A stretch of DNA of 32,872 bases, from positions 1 through 32,872 of the forward strand of contig JBAXDH010000031.1 in assembly GCA_037141055.1 (NCBI GenBank), written 5' to 3'. This DNA comes from CAIVAT01 sp037141055 (GTDB lineage Bacteria; Bacteroidota; Bacteroidia; Bacteroidales; FEN-979). A program made the position numbers and the translations under genes. Below the pieces are notes generated by a model. The model saw only the letters and a list, made by a program, of their open reading frames with translations, did not search any database and was not told the DNA's origin. This document shows positions 25,101-32,731 of this stretch, one piece after another (positions within the stretch are counted from its first letter, which is position 1; every line of letters begins with the position of its first letter).

Positions 25101-26002
25101 TTCATCAATTCCATAAAACAATCTTCAATGGTCGCCTCAATGGATGCGACCTCCACCGATTCATGCCTGTTGCTCTTCAGGAATTCCGACAATGAATCCG
25201 TGTCAGGTGAATTCTCCCTGAAAGCTACATGGGCCGATTGTCCGAAAGCATAAACGCTGTGCACCCCCGGGTAATTCCTGAGTTCACCCAGCAGGTTGTA
25301 GATGTCGCCGGCTTTCACCGAAAGCAGTGACAACGGGTAGTTACCAACGACCTCCTTCGGTGTGCTGATGGTCATGACCCTACCTCCCTGCATGAGGGCA
25401 ACCCGGTCGCACAGGCTTGCTTCATCCATATAAGGTGTGGAGACGAGAATTGTGATCCCGGCAGTTTTCAACCGCTTCAGCATTTCCCAGAATTCGAGCC
25501 GGGAAACAGCATCCACGCCGGTGGTTGGTTCATCGAGGAAAAGCACATCCGGTTTGTGGATCATGGCGCATGACAAAGCCAGCTTCTGTTTCATGCCGCC
25601 CGACAGTTTCCCGGCTTTCCTGTTTTTAAAGGGTTCGATCTGCTGGTAGATATCCTTGATCAGGTCGTAATTTTCGCGGATGGTGGTTCCGAAGATGGTG
25701 GCAAAGAAGTTCAGGTTTTCTTCAACCGTCAGATCCTGGTAAAGTGAAAATTTACCGGGCATGTACCCGCTGATATTCCTGATCTTTTTATAATCCTTCA
25801 CAACATCGTAACCTTCCACGGTGCATTTACCGGTGTCGCCCAGCAACAGGGTGGTGAGAATCCGGAAAAGGGTTGTTTTGCCGGCACCGTCAGGACCGAT
25901 GAATCCAAACAACTCACCCTTGCCGACGTCGAAGGAGATGTCGTCAAGGGCAAGTGTTTTCCCAAAATGTTTGGTTAAATGTTCAACAATGACCGATTGC
26001 AC
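25061..26002 (-). CDS. ABC transporter ATP-binding protein (YbhF N-terminal-half type)
   Basis: 313 residues. Walker A GPDGAGKTT at about 35-43 with Asp instead of the common Asn or Ser, Q-loop MPGKFSLYQDLTV, full signature LSGGMKQ, Walker B VLFLDEPTTGVDA, and a switch region STPYMDEASLCDR in which the usual H-loop His is replaced by Pro-Tyr (S-T-P-Y rather than T-T-H-Y). This degenerate switch suggests an asymmetric ATPase pair. A C-terminal extension of about 90 residues follows the core. The final residues NTPPLTPPQKREG are encoded by an intergenic-type repeat and probably are not functional. It pairs with the ATPase encoded downstream. Confidence 0.92.
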   Translation of the reverse strand: MQSVIVEHLTKHFGKTLALDDISFDVGKGELFGFIGPDGAGKTTLFRILTTLLLGDTGKCTVEGYDVVKDYKKIRNISGYMPGKFSLYQDLTVEENLNFFATIFGTTIRENYDLIKDIYQQIEPFKNRKAGKLSGGMKQKLALSCAMIHKPDVLFLDEPTTGVDAVSRLEFWEMLKRLKTAGITILVSTPYMDEASLCDRVALMQGGRVMTISTPKEVVGNYPLSLLSVKAGDIYNLLGELRNYPGVHSVYAFGQSAHVAFRENSPDTDSLSEFLKSNRHESVEVASIEATIEDCFMELMNTPPLTPPQKREG

Positions 26003-26014
26003 CGGACTGGTTTA

Positions 26015-26485
26015 TTAATTCTGCGGTGGGGTGCTTTTTGTCCAGTATGTATTTCTCCCGAGTAATGATACACCCACATAACCGCGTACTTTTAGTTTGG
26101 CCGGACTATCGAACTGGATGTAACATTTATAAGTCTTACCGTTTTTTGGGTCATAAATCGTACCTCCCGACCATTCATCCTTTCCGTCGAAGGAAAAATT
26201 CTTCATGTTTACCATCCCGATAAGCGGGGTGACTTTCAGCTTTTCATCAGGGTTTTCCTTGTCGGTCCGCGCCAACCCGGTAATCTTGTCGTTTGGTTCC
26301 CTGAGCCAGACAAGCTTTCCGAAATACTTTCCGTTTTCTTTATACAAGGTGATTTTACCGGTGGCTTCCTGGTTCAGCCAGGTGCCCACGATATCATCGG
26401 CTTTGTGAGTTTGAGCCAGGGCGTTAAACCCCGACCATACGGTCATAAGCAGGACCATTAGAAATGCTGATGTGGTTTTTTTCAT
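26015..26485 (-). CDS. DUF2147 family secreted protein
   Basis: 156 residues. Signal peptide 1-25 (ALAQ), then a mature domain of about 125 residues with the DUF2147 marks: IVGTWLNQEATGKITLYKENGKYFGKLVW near the start, then DPKNGKTYKCYI and VRGYVGVSLLGRNTYW at the end. It is probably a small periplasmic beta-barrel of lipocalin-like shape that could bind a hydrophobic ligand; that is inference from the pattern. It lies between the HlyD and ATPase genes of the exporter operon (15 and 12 base gaps), so it may serve the same export route. No enzyme motif is seen. Confidence 0.87.
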   Translation of the reverse strand: MKKTTSAFLMVLLMTVWSGFNALAQTHKADDIVGTWLNQEATGKITLYKENGKYFGKLVWLREPNDKITGLARTDKENPDEKLKVTPLIGMVNMKNFSFDGKDEWSGGTIYDPKNGKTYKCYIQFDSPAKLKVRGYVGVSLLGRNTYWTKSTPPQN

Positions 26486-26500
26486 GGTTTTTGTTTTTGG

Positions 26501-27391
26501 TTAATTAGTGATCAGTTTAATTTCGCCCGGCATCCCGATTTTCAGGCTGCCGTTGTTCAAAACACGCACCTTGACGGCGTAAACAAGGTTGACGCGTTCT
26601 TCTTTGGTCTGGATGGTTTTGGGCGTGAATTCGGCTGTTTGTGATATCCAGCTTACAATACCATCCATTTTTGTGTTGGTTTTTTCATCATTGTCGATCG
26701 CGACTTCCACCTTGTCACCAAGCCTGACATGGGGCAACTGTGCCCCGCTGACATAGACCCGCAGTTGCATTTCGCGCAGATCGGCGATCTTGTACAACGG
26801 TTTTCCAAAAGTAGCCACTTCATTGTTTTCGGCAAATTTGGTCAGAACGGTTCCTTTTACCGGGTTGACGATGCGGGCATTTTTAATGGAAGCACGAACC
26901 TGGGCGATCTGCTGCTCCGTACTGCCAATCTGGTCGTCGATGCCGGCAAACTGCGATTTGACAAGGGCGATCTGCTTGTCAATAAGGTTCAGGTTTGAGT
27001 TGAGGTCGTCCAGCTGTTTCTGGGTTGCAGCACCATCTTTGAGTAATTTTATTACCCGGTTTTTTTCAACCTGGATGTTCTCACGGTTTTGCTCATGTAC
27101 GGCAATCTGCGCTGCAAGGTCCTCCTTACGGGAGCCGGTGGCATTTTTTTGTTCAATTCCCTGGAGTTTTTTCAGGTGCAGGTCCGTAGTGTCAATATAG
27201 CCGACAACCTGGTTCGAATCGAGCAGCTGCCCTTCCTCCAGATTAAAAAGCATGATCTGTCCGTTTGCAAGCGAGGAAACGGTCACCTCCGTGGCTTCAA
27301 ATGAACCGTACGCATCGGGTTTGTCACTGGTGCTGCTGCAGGATGACATCAGGACGAATGCTGCTAGTATTCCTGGAAGATATCGTGTCAT
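26501..27391 (-). CDS. HlyD-family periplasmic adaptor (membrane fusion) lipoprotein
   Basis: 296 residues, corresponding to YbhG/YhiI. It bridges the inner-membrane ABC exporter and the TolC channel. A lipoprotein-type signal ends in MSSC (Cys18). Then come the first lipoyl half (GSFEATEVTVSSLANGQI, EGQLLDSNQVVGYIDTTDLHLKK), a long helical hairpin (about 75-165, with coiled-coil QKQLDDLNSNLNLIDKQI), the second lipoyl half (ARIVNPVKGTVLTKFAENNEVA), and a beta-barrel domain (RVYVSGAQLPHVRLGDKVEVAID). Order and length fit the family well. It is 24 bases after the TolC gene. Confidence 0.93.
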   Translation of the reverse strand: MTRYLPGILAAFVLMSSCSSTSDKPDAYGSFEATEVTVSSLANGQIMLFNLEEGQLLDSNQVVGYIDTTDLHLKKLQGIEQKNATGSRKEDLAAQIAVHEQNRENIQVEKNRVIKLLKDGAATQKQLDDLNSNLNLIDKQIALVKSQFAGIDDQIGSTEQQIAQVRASIKNARIVNPVKGTVLTKFAENNEVATFGKPLYKIADLREMQLRVYVSGAQLPHVRLGDKVEVAIDNDEKTNTKMDGIVSWISQTAEFTPKTIQTKEERVNLVYAVKVRVLNNGSLKIGMPGEIKLITN

Positions 27392-27415
27392 TGGTTGAAA
27401 TATTTCAGGATGAAA

Positions 27416-28723
27416 TTATAATTTGCCAATCGTATACAAATAACTGATTTTTGCCTTTATCAGCTGAATTTTATGGATTTCAAGCCCCCTCCTTGCCTGT
27501 GTTTCATCGTTGACCCTGAGAATGTAATCACTGGAGGTGATCACCCCGTTTGAAAGCTGCGACGAAGCTGTTTCCGTGATGCCCGCCCTCAGGGCAACAA
27601 GTTCCCGGTCTTTATCCAGCAGGTCGGTATATTTGGCAATGTCGGTCGTGTTTTTCTGGCTGGTCATCCGGAGATTCTTGTCGAAGGACTCCTGCTGGTT
27701 TTTAATAATGTCGGCCTGGATGTCGTAGATCTTCTTTTCGTTTCTATTCGCATTCCAGTTCCAGGGATTCCAGGTGACTTTGGCACCGACCATGAGCATC
27801 GGGGCAATGTCTGTTGAAAGAAAATTATACCCGGGCCGGCCGAAACCAAACTGGCCGAAAGCCCAGAGTTTCGGGTTCCATTTCGTGGTGACCATGTTTT
27901 TCATCAGGTTGGCCCGGTCCCGTTGAATGGAGTAAATTTCAAATTCGATGCGTTTGTTTTCGAAATTCAGGTTGGGGAGGGTGATCACGGGTGTTTTAAA
28001 AGACGAATTTTCATCCAGGGGCATTGAAATCAGCTCGGAAAGCATGCGGATGGCGGCCAGGCGGTCCATGGATAATTCGAAAATATTCTGCTCCAGTTTG
28101 ATGATCTCGGCGCGGATAAGGTCGGCATTCATTTTGAGTGTAGCACCGTTTCTTACGGCCGACCCTACTTCGGCAAGTTTTGATTCGAGTTGCTTTTTCG
28201 TCTCCTGCAACAACCTGATATTCTCCTGTGTAAGCAGGATGCTGAAAAAATACTGGTTTACCTGTTCCTTTAAAAGATATAACCCGGCATCCACATTTTT
28301 CTTATCAACGCTGACATTGAATTTTTCAAGTTTTTTCTGATAGCTTGTAATGTTGCCGTCATAGATCGATTCGCTGACGTCGAGGGTGAGCTTGTACTGG
28401 TCCCTGGGGATCGTCGGTCCGGTAAGCTGCGGCAGGTTGGCCGGCAGCGGGATCACCACTTCCGTGACTTCATTCTGCCAGCTGGCACTTCCGTTGACGT
28501 TAAACTGGGGGAGATAGTTTTTGTTCAGGTTGCTTGTCCTGAGTTCACTTGATTTGTCCAGCAGGCCTGCCTGCCTGGTAAGCGGGTAGCTTTTCTGAAC
28601 CTGCTGATAACAATAGTCGAGTGTAATGGAATCCTGTGCGGCAAGTTTCTGAATGCCAAACATCGTGAGGAAAATTGCCGGTATTAAGCAGCATACTTTA
28701 GTCCAGGTGGGTATTCTTTTCAT
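27416..28723 (-). CDS. TolC-family outer membrane efflux protein
   Basis: 435 residues. Signal peptide 1-29 (KLAAQ), then the two-fold repeated helical outer-membrane-factor pattern: an early SITLDYCYQQVQKSYPLTRQ helix, a porin-like strand region around LTLDVSESIYDG, and a matching second half with strand MLMVGAKVTWNPWNW. It forms the trimeric channel through which the HlyD/ABC-2 machine exports its substrate. It is the first gene of the nine-gene operon; a -7-like element and a 14-base palindrome precede it. It could also receive transcripts from the lytic transglycosylase gene ending 49 bases upstream. Confidence 0.92.
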   Translation of the reverse strand: MKRIPTWTKVCCLIPAIFLTMFGIQKLAAQDSITLDYCYQQVQKSYPLTRQAGLLDKSSELRTSNLNKNYLPQFNVNGSASWQNEVTEVVIPLPANLPQLTGPTIPRDQYKLTLDVSESIYDGNITSYQKKLEKFNVSVDKKNVDAGLYLLKEQVNQYFFSILLTQENIRLLQETKKQLESKLAEVGSAVRNGATLKMNADLIRAEIIKLEQNIFELSMDRLAAIRMLSELISMPLDENSSFKTPVITLPNLNFENKRIEFEIYSIQRDRANLMKNMVTTKWNPKLWAFGQFGFGRPGYNFLSTDIAPMLMVGAKVTWNPWNWNANRNEKKIYDIQADIIKNQQESFDKNLRMTSQKNTTDIAKYTDLLDKDRELVALRAGITETASSQLSNGVITSSDYILRVNDETQARRGLEIHKIQLIKAKISYLYTIGKL

Positions 28724-28731
28724 ATCTGTTC

Positions 28732-28752
28732 ATTGCATTTGCAATAAATGTA
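28732..28752 (-). promoter_or_regulatory. Promoter with palindrome for the exporter operon
   Basis: The minus strand reads TACATTTA (28752-28745), one base off TAnnTTTG, 22 bases before the TolC ATG. It is immediately followed by ATTGCA-NN-TGCAAT (28745-28732), a perfect six-base inverted repeat that would cover the transcription start. That is a good place for a repressor, though no regulator gene is nearby. Confidence 0.4.
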
Positions 28753-28772
28753 GGAACAATTTGGAAGAAAAA

Positions 28773-30572
28773 TTATTTCGGAATTTTTATTTTCTGCCCG
28801 GGCATCAGGCGGCTGTTATTTTTCAGGTTGTTGTAGGACTTCAGTTGTGAGACAGTCACATCGAATTTATCAGCGATCCCCCACAGGTTGTCTCCGGCCT
28901 GGATGGTGTATGAGGTATACTTTGAATTTCCCGATGAAGCAGTTTTGGGTTTGGAACCTGTCTCAGACTTTGCATTGCTGGTGGAACTGCCATTTGGCAC
29001 CACTTTGATTTTCTGGCCGACAAGAATTTTCTGCTCATCCAGGTTGTTCCATTTCATCAGTTCGGCAGTGGTGCAGTGATATTTTGTAGCAATGGCCCCG
29101 AGGCTTTCGCCGCTTTTAACCACATGGACTGCTTTAGGAGCTTCTTCGGACTGCACCGGGGACGTGGCGGAAGTTTTGGCTGCGGCCGGTTCGGTTTCAG
29201 TTTTAACGGCTGTTTTTACGGAAGTGTCTTTCGGCAGGGGTTGCGGAATATAGGTCGAGGTGACGGCAACTTCACGGTCTTTGGCTTTCGCAGTGTTCGT
29301 GTATACCAGGATTTTTTTGTTCGGTTTGACGTAGTTTTTCTTAAGCCCGTTGAGCGATTTCAGTTCAGCCGGGGTCATGTGGAACTTTTTAGAAATGGAT
29401 GAAACCGTTTCACCGCTTTTCACAGTGTAAAGCTCCGATTCACGGTAGTTGCTGCTGATAAGGCGTGACAACGAATCGCCCGCCAGTCCCTCTTTTGTGG
29501 TATAGGCATACAACGCGTTTTCGTTGTTGATAAAGCTGCCGATGTACTTTTTTCGCAAACGGAGTTTGTACGGATTCTCGGCAGTGGCCGGAATAAGCCT
29601 GTGTTTGAACGAGGGGTTCAGGAACACGATCTCCTCCATCGGGATGTTCAGCATTTCGGATATCTGGTCGAACGACAGTGGACGGTGCACCGTTACCGTG
29701 TCCACTTCATAGTAAAGTATGCCGGGGTCGACCGGGTAGATTTTGTGTTCGTTCGCATAACTGACAACGTAACTTGCAGCAATGAAGGCCGGAACATACG
29801 AAGCAGTTTCCCTTGGCAGGTATTTTTTTATGGCCCAGAAATTCTTGATCCCCCCGGAGCGGCGGATGGCTTTGTTTACGTTACCCGCGCCCGAATTGTA
29901 GGCTGCCAGCGCCAGGGACCAGCTTCCGTAAATATTGTACAGGTCGGTGAGGTGTTCGCAGGCTGCAATGGTTGACTTGTAAGGATCGAACCGGTCGTCG
30001 ACATATGTGCTTACCTTCAGTCCGTAAACCTTCCCGGTTCCGTACATGAACTGCCACAGACCTTTTGCACCGGCGGGGGAATTGGCGATGGGATTGAGCG
30101 CCGATTCAATAACGGCAAGGTACTTGAGCTCCAGCGGCATGTTGAACTTGTCAAGCTGCTCTTCAAAAAGCGGGAAGTAAATCTGTGACAACCCGAGAAT
30201 ACGGGCGGTCAGTTTGCGTTTTCTAACGCTGTAGAGTTCAATGAATTTTTTCACCTCCCCGTTGTACACAAATTCAAACGGCGACTGATCATTCATCAAA
30301 GCGATGCGTTCACGATAAACAGAATCGGAAAAGGCAGGGACGTCCGTATCTGAATAAGTACTCCAGTTTTGATACTGGTTGGCATTCGGAAATTTCGTGT
30401 CTTCAAAGATCATGAGGTTTGCAAGGCTGTCAAGCATGACGACAACCTGGTCATCTTCAACGAATGGTTTGTTTCTGAGCAGTGAATCGGGACGGATCGG
30501 ATTTTGCGCGAAAAGGCAAAACGGGGAGATTACAATGAACAGGAGGACAATCCGGATTTTTTTCAATACCAT
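28773..30572 (-). CDS. mltD: MltD-like lytic transglycosylase with three LysM domains
   Basis: 599 residues. It cleaves peptidoglycan in the periplasm. Signal peptide 1-22 (CLFAQ; no lipobox Cys in place, unlike E. coli MltD). The SLT catalytic domain is at about 130-260, with catalytic Glu156 in LAVIESALNP, SPAGAKGLWQFM (165-176), and the ALAAYNSGAGNVNKA block at 221-235. Three LysM glycan-binding domains follow at about 381-425, 482-525 and 554-598, separated by Ser/Thr/Pro/Lys-rich linkers; the last ends the protein (LMPGQKIKIPK). The -7 element TATTTTTG (30621-30614) lies 42 bases upstream. The gene is divergent from the deiminase gene and lies just upstream of the exporter operon. Confidence 0.93.
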   Translation of the reverse strand: MVLKKIRIVLLFIVISPFCLFAQNPIRPDSLLRNKPFVEDDQVVVMLDSLANLMIFEDTKFPNANQYQNWSTYSDTDVPAFSDSVYRERIALMNDQSPFEFVYNGEVKKFIELYSVRKRKLTARILGLSQIYFPLFEEQLDKFNMPLELKYLAVIESALNPIANSPAGAKGLWQFMYGTGKVYGLKVSTYVDDRFDPYKSTIAACEHLTDLYNIYGSWSLALAAYNSGAGNVNKAIRRSGGIKNFWAIKKYLPRETASYVPAFIAASYVVSYANEHKIYPVDPGILYYEVDTVTVHRPLSFDQISEMLNIPMEEIVFLNPSFKHRLIPATAENPYKLRLRKKYIGSFINNENALYAYTTKEGLAGDSLSRLISSNYRESELYTVKSGETVSSISKKFHMTPAELKSLNGLKKNYVKPNKKILVYTNTAKAKDREVAVTSTYIPQPLPKDTSVKTAVKTETEPAAAKTSATSPVQSEEAPKAVHVVKSGESLGAIATKYHCTTAELMKWNNLDEQKILVGQKIKVVPNGSSTSNAKSETGSKPKTASSGNSKYTSYTIQAGDNLWGIADKFDVTVSQLKSYNNLKNNSRLMPGQKIKIPK

Positions 30573-30613
30573 GAAGATAACATTTTAATCAATAAGGGTT
30601 TAAAGATTAACTG

Positions 30614-30621
30614 CAAAAATA
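30614..30621 (-). promoter_or_regulatory. Bacteroidetes -7 promoter element for the MltD-like gene
   Basis: The minus strand reads TATTTTTG followed by C, an exact TAnnTTTG match, giving a leader of about 35 bases before the ATG at 30572. Confidence 0.5.
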
Positions 30622-30661
30622 GGGTTTTATTTTTAAAATTTTCCACATGAATCATTATAGT

Positions 30662-30669
30662 TACATTTG
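30662..30669 (+). promoter_or_regulatory. Bacteroidetes -7 promoter element for the deiminase gene; fixes its start
   Basis: TACATTTG is an exact TAnnTTTG match. It lies downstream of the first in-frame ATG (30647) and 20 bases before the ATG at 30689. Transcription would begin near 30676, so only the 30689 start is on the message, and that start directly opens the signal peptide. Confidence 0.6.
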
Positions 30670-30688
30670 TAAACACAACCTTTTCCAG

Positions 30689-32731
30689 ATGAAACAGATT
30701 TCCCAAATGCTTTTGCTGCTGGCACTCGTGTCTTCCACCGCTTATGCCCAGGATAAATCAAAGGCTGACCGTCCGCCCCTTCAGCATGAAATGACCCCCG
30801 ATGAATTGCTTCGCAAAGGTGAAATCGGAAGAGGTTTCATCGAAACGGATCCTCCGGTTGCACCGGTTCGGAATGTCGCTGAGTTTGACCGCATGCAGGG
30901 CGCCCTGGTCCGCTATCCGTTCGGCATCCCGATTTCGCTCATAAAGGAAATGGCCCTGGATGTTACTGTTACGACCATCGTTGCCTCCGTTGCACAGCAA
31001 AACACGGTGATCGGCCAGTATGTGGCCAATGGCGTGGATACCAGCCATTGCAATTTCCTGATCGCCCCCTCCGACAGTTACTGGACCCGTGATTATGGTC
31101 CCTGGTTTGAATCCGACAGCGCCAATCAGATCGGAATCGTCGATTTTCCTTACAACCGTCCCCGGCTCAATGACGACGAAATTCCCAAAAAGGTTGCGGA
31201 AATGCTAGGGATTCCCTGGTTCGGCATGAATGTAATTTCAACCGGCGGCGATTATATGACCGACGGATTCGGCATTTCCTCCTCCACCGACCTCGTATGG
31301 GTTGAGAATCCGGCCCAGACCCACGCCCAGATCGCCCAGAAAATGTTCAATTACCTTGGCGTGACAAACTACCAGGTGGTTCCCGATCCGAATCTTTCGA
31401 CTACCATCGACCACATCGACTGCTGGGGCAAGTTCCTGGCGCCCGATAAAATCCTGATCCGGAAAGTACTTACATCCGATCCTGAATATTCGGCCCTTGA
31501 AACAGCGGCAACCTATTGGGCTTCGCAGACCTGTTCGTTCGGTTATGCCTATAAAGTGATCCGGGTGATGACACCGCAGGATCAGCCCTACAGCAATTCG
31601 GTGATCCTGAACAACAAAGTGCTTGTCCCGTTTATGAATTCCGTATGGGACGACAGCGCCAAAGCGGTGTATGAAGCAGCCATGCCCGGCTACCAGGTGA
31701 TTGGCTTTATCGGGAACCCATCCACGCCCTGGCTTTCAACGGATGCGCTGCATTGCCGGGTGATGGGCATTTCGGATGTTGGCCTGCTGCACATCAAACA
31801 TATCCCGATCAACGGCAACCAGCCTTGTGAGTACGATTACATTGTAAATGCCGATATCATTGCCAGCAGCCATTTGCCGGTAAAATCGGATTCAGTACTC
31901 ATTCATTATACGGTAAACGGCGGCCCTTACCACACGGCGCTGATGGTACACACAACTGGAAACAATTACAGCGGCATCATCCCGAAACAGCCGGCCGGAA
32001 GTGTCGTCAAATACTACCTTTCTGCCGCCGATCAATCGGGCCGTCATGCCACGGCACCGTTTATCGGTGCAGCCGATCCCTATACCTTTAACACGATTTA
32101 TACGAACCTGGCGCCTGTCCCCGATACCCTGTGGTTCATTACCGCGGAGGATTGCATGAAAGGTAAAATCTGCCAGATGCATAATTACATGAACAGTGCG
32201 ACCGGACTGGATTTTATCCAGCAAAACGGGAATGGTCTTCCATGGTACGTCGATTCAATGTCGGTCGCAACCTTGCCGCACATGGTCAACCCGGGCGACA
32301 GTGTTGCCATTCGCGTGAAAATGTATATCCTGGTGGCCGGTTCAAGCATTCAATTTGTTGTTGACAGCCTCAGGGTTACCACATCTTCCGGCAGCTTTCA
32401 TGTGATCATCATGATCAACCCTGCTTTGTTGATGTCCGTTGCAGAATCTGGCGGTCATACTGCCATCGGAAACAGCTACCCAAACCCCTTTTCATCGGAA
32501 ACAACGATCCCCGTTTCAGTTACCAGGCGTAGCCACCTTACCATGGAAATCCTGGATGCCACGGGTTCAGTCGTCAAAACACTCCTTTCAGAAGTGTTGG
32601 AACCCGGAACAACCAACATTCCGTGGGATGGAACCAATGATTGCGGGAATAAGCTTTCGCCGGGAATATACCTGTGCAGGCTGATCAGTGAACAGGCGAC
32701 GGAAACAAAAAGGTTGATCCTGCTAAAATGA
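30689..32731 (+). CDS. PPAD-like peptidylarginine deiminase, secreted via T9SS
   Basis: 680 residues from the ATG at 30689 (signal peptide MKQISQMLLLLALVSSTAYA, then Q). It converts protein arginine to citrulline plus ammonia. Numbering from the upstream in-frame ATG at 30647, which adds 14 residues, the P. gingivalis PPAD active set aligns at a nearly constant offset of 19-20: Asp130 to Asp149 (YWTRDYGPWF), His236 and Asp238 to 256 and 258 (TIDHIDCWGK), Asn297 to Asn317 (PYSNSVILN), Cys351 to Cys370 (ALHCRVMG). The substrate-binding pair Arg152/Arg154 aligns with Arg171 and Arg173 (YNRPRLNDDE). An Ig-like domain (about 405-485), a further beta domain and a T9SS type-A sorting domain (about 605-694, SYPNPFSSETTIPVSV to LSPGIYLCRL) follow. 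Agmatine deiminase is the alternative, but that enzyme is cytoplasmic and lacks these extra domains. Confidence 0.9.
   Translation: MKQISQMLLLLALVSSTAYAQDKSKADRPPLQHEMTPDELLRKGEIGRGFIETDPPVAPVRNVAEFDRMQGALVRYPFGIPISLIKEMALDVTVTTIVASVAQQNTVIGQYVANGVDTSHCNFLIAPSDSYWTRDYGPWFESDSANQIGIVDFPYNRPRLNDDEIPKKVAEMLGIPWFGMNVISTGGDYMTDGFGISSSTDLVWVENPAQTHAQIAQKMFNYLGVTNYQVVPDPNLSTTIDHIDCWGKFLAPDKILIRKVLTSDPEYSALETAATYWASQTCSFGYAYKVIRVMTPQDQPYSNSVILNNKVLVPFMNSVWDDSAKAVYEAAMPGYQVIGFIGNPSTPWLSTDALHCRVMGISDVGLLHIKHIPINGNQPCEYDYIVNADIIASSHLPVKSDSVLIHYTVNGGPYHTALMVHTTGNNYSGIIPKQPAGSVVKYYLSAADQSGRHATAPFIGAADPYTFNTIYTNLAPVPDTLWFITAEDCMKGKICQMHNYMNSATGLDFIQQNGNGLPWYVDSMSVATLPHMVNPGDSVAIRVKMYILVAGSSIQFVVDSLRVTTSSGSFHVIIMINPALLMSVAESGGHTAIGNSYPNPFSSETTIPVSVTRRSHLTMEILDATGSVVKTLLSEVLEPGTTNIPWDGTNDCGNKLSPGIYLCRLISEQATETKRLILLK

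Noticed and set aside
30647..30688. Upstream in-frame ATG of the deiminase
   Set aside because: It would put 14 polar residues before an otherwise normal signal peptide, and the -7 element at 30662-30669 lies within this stretch.
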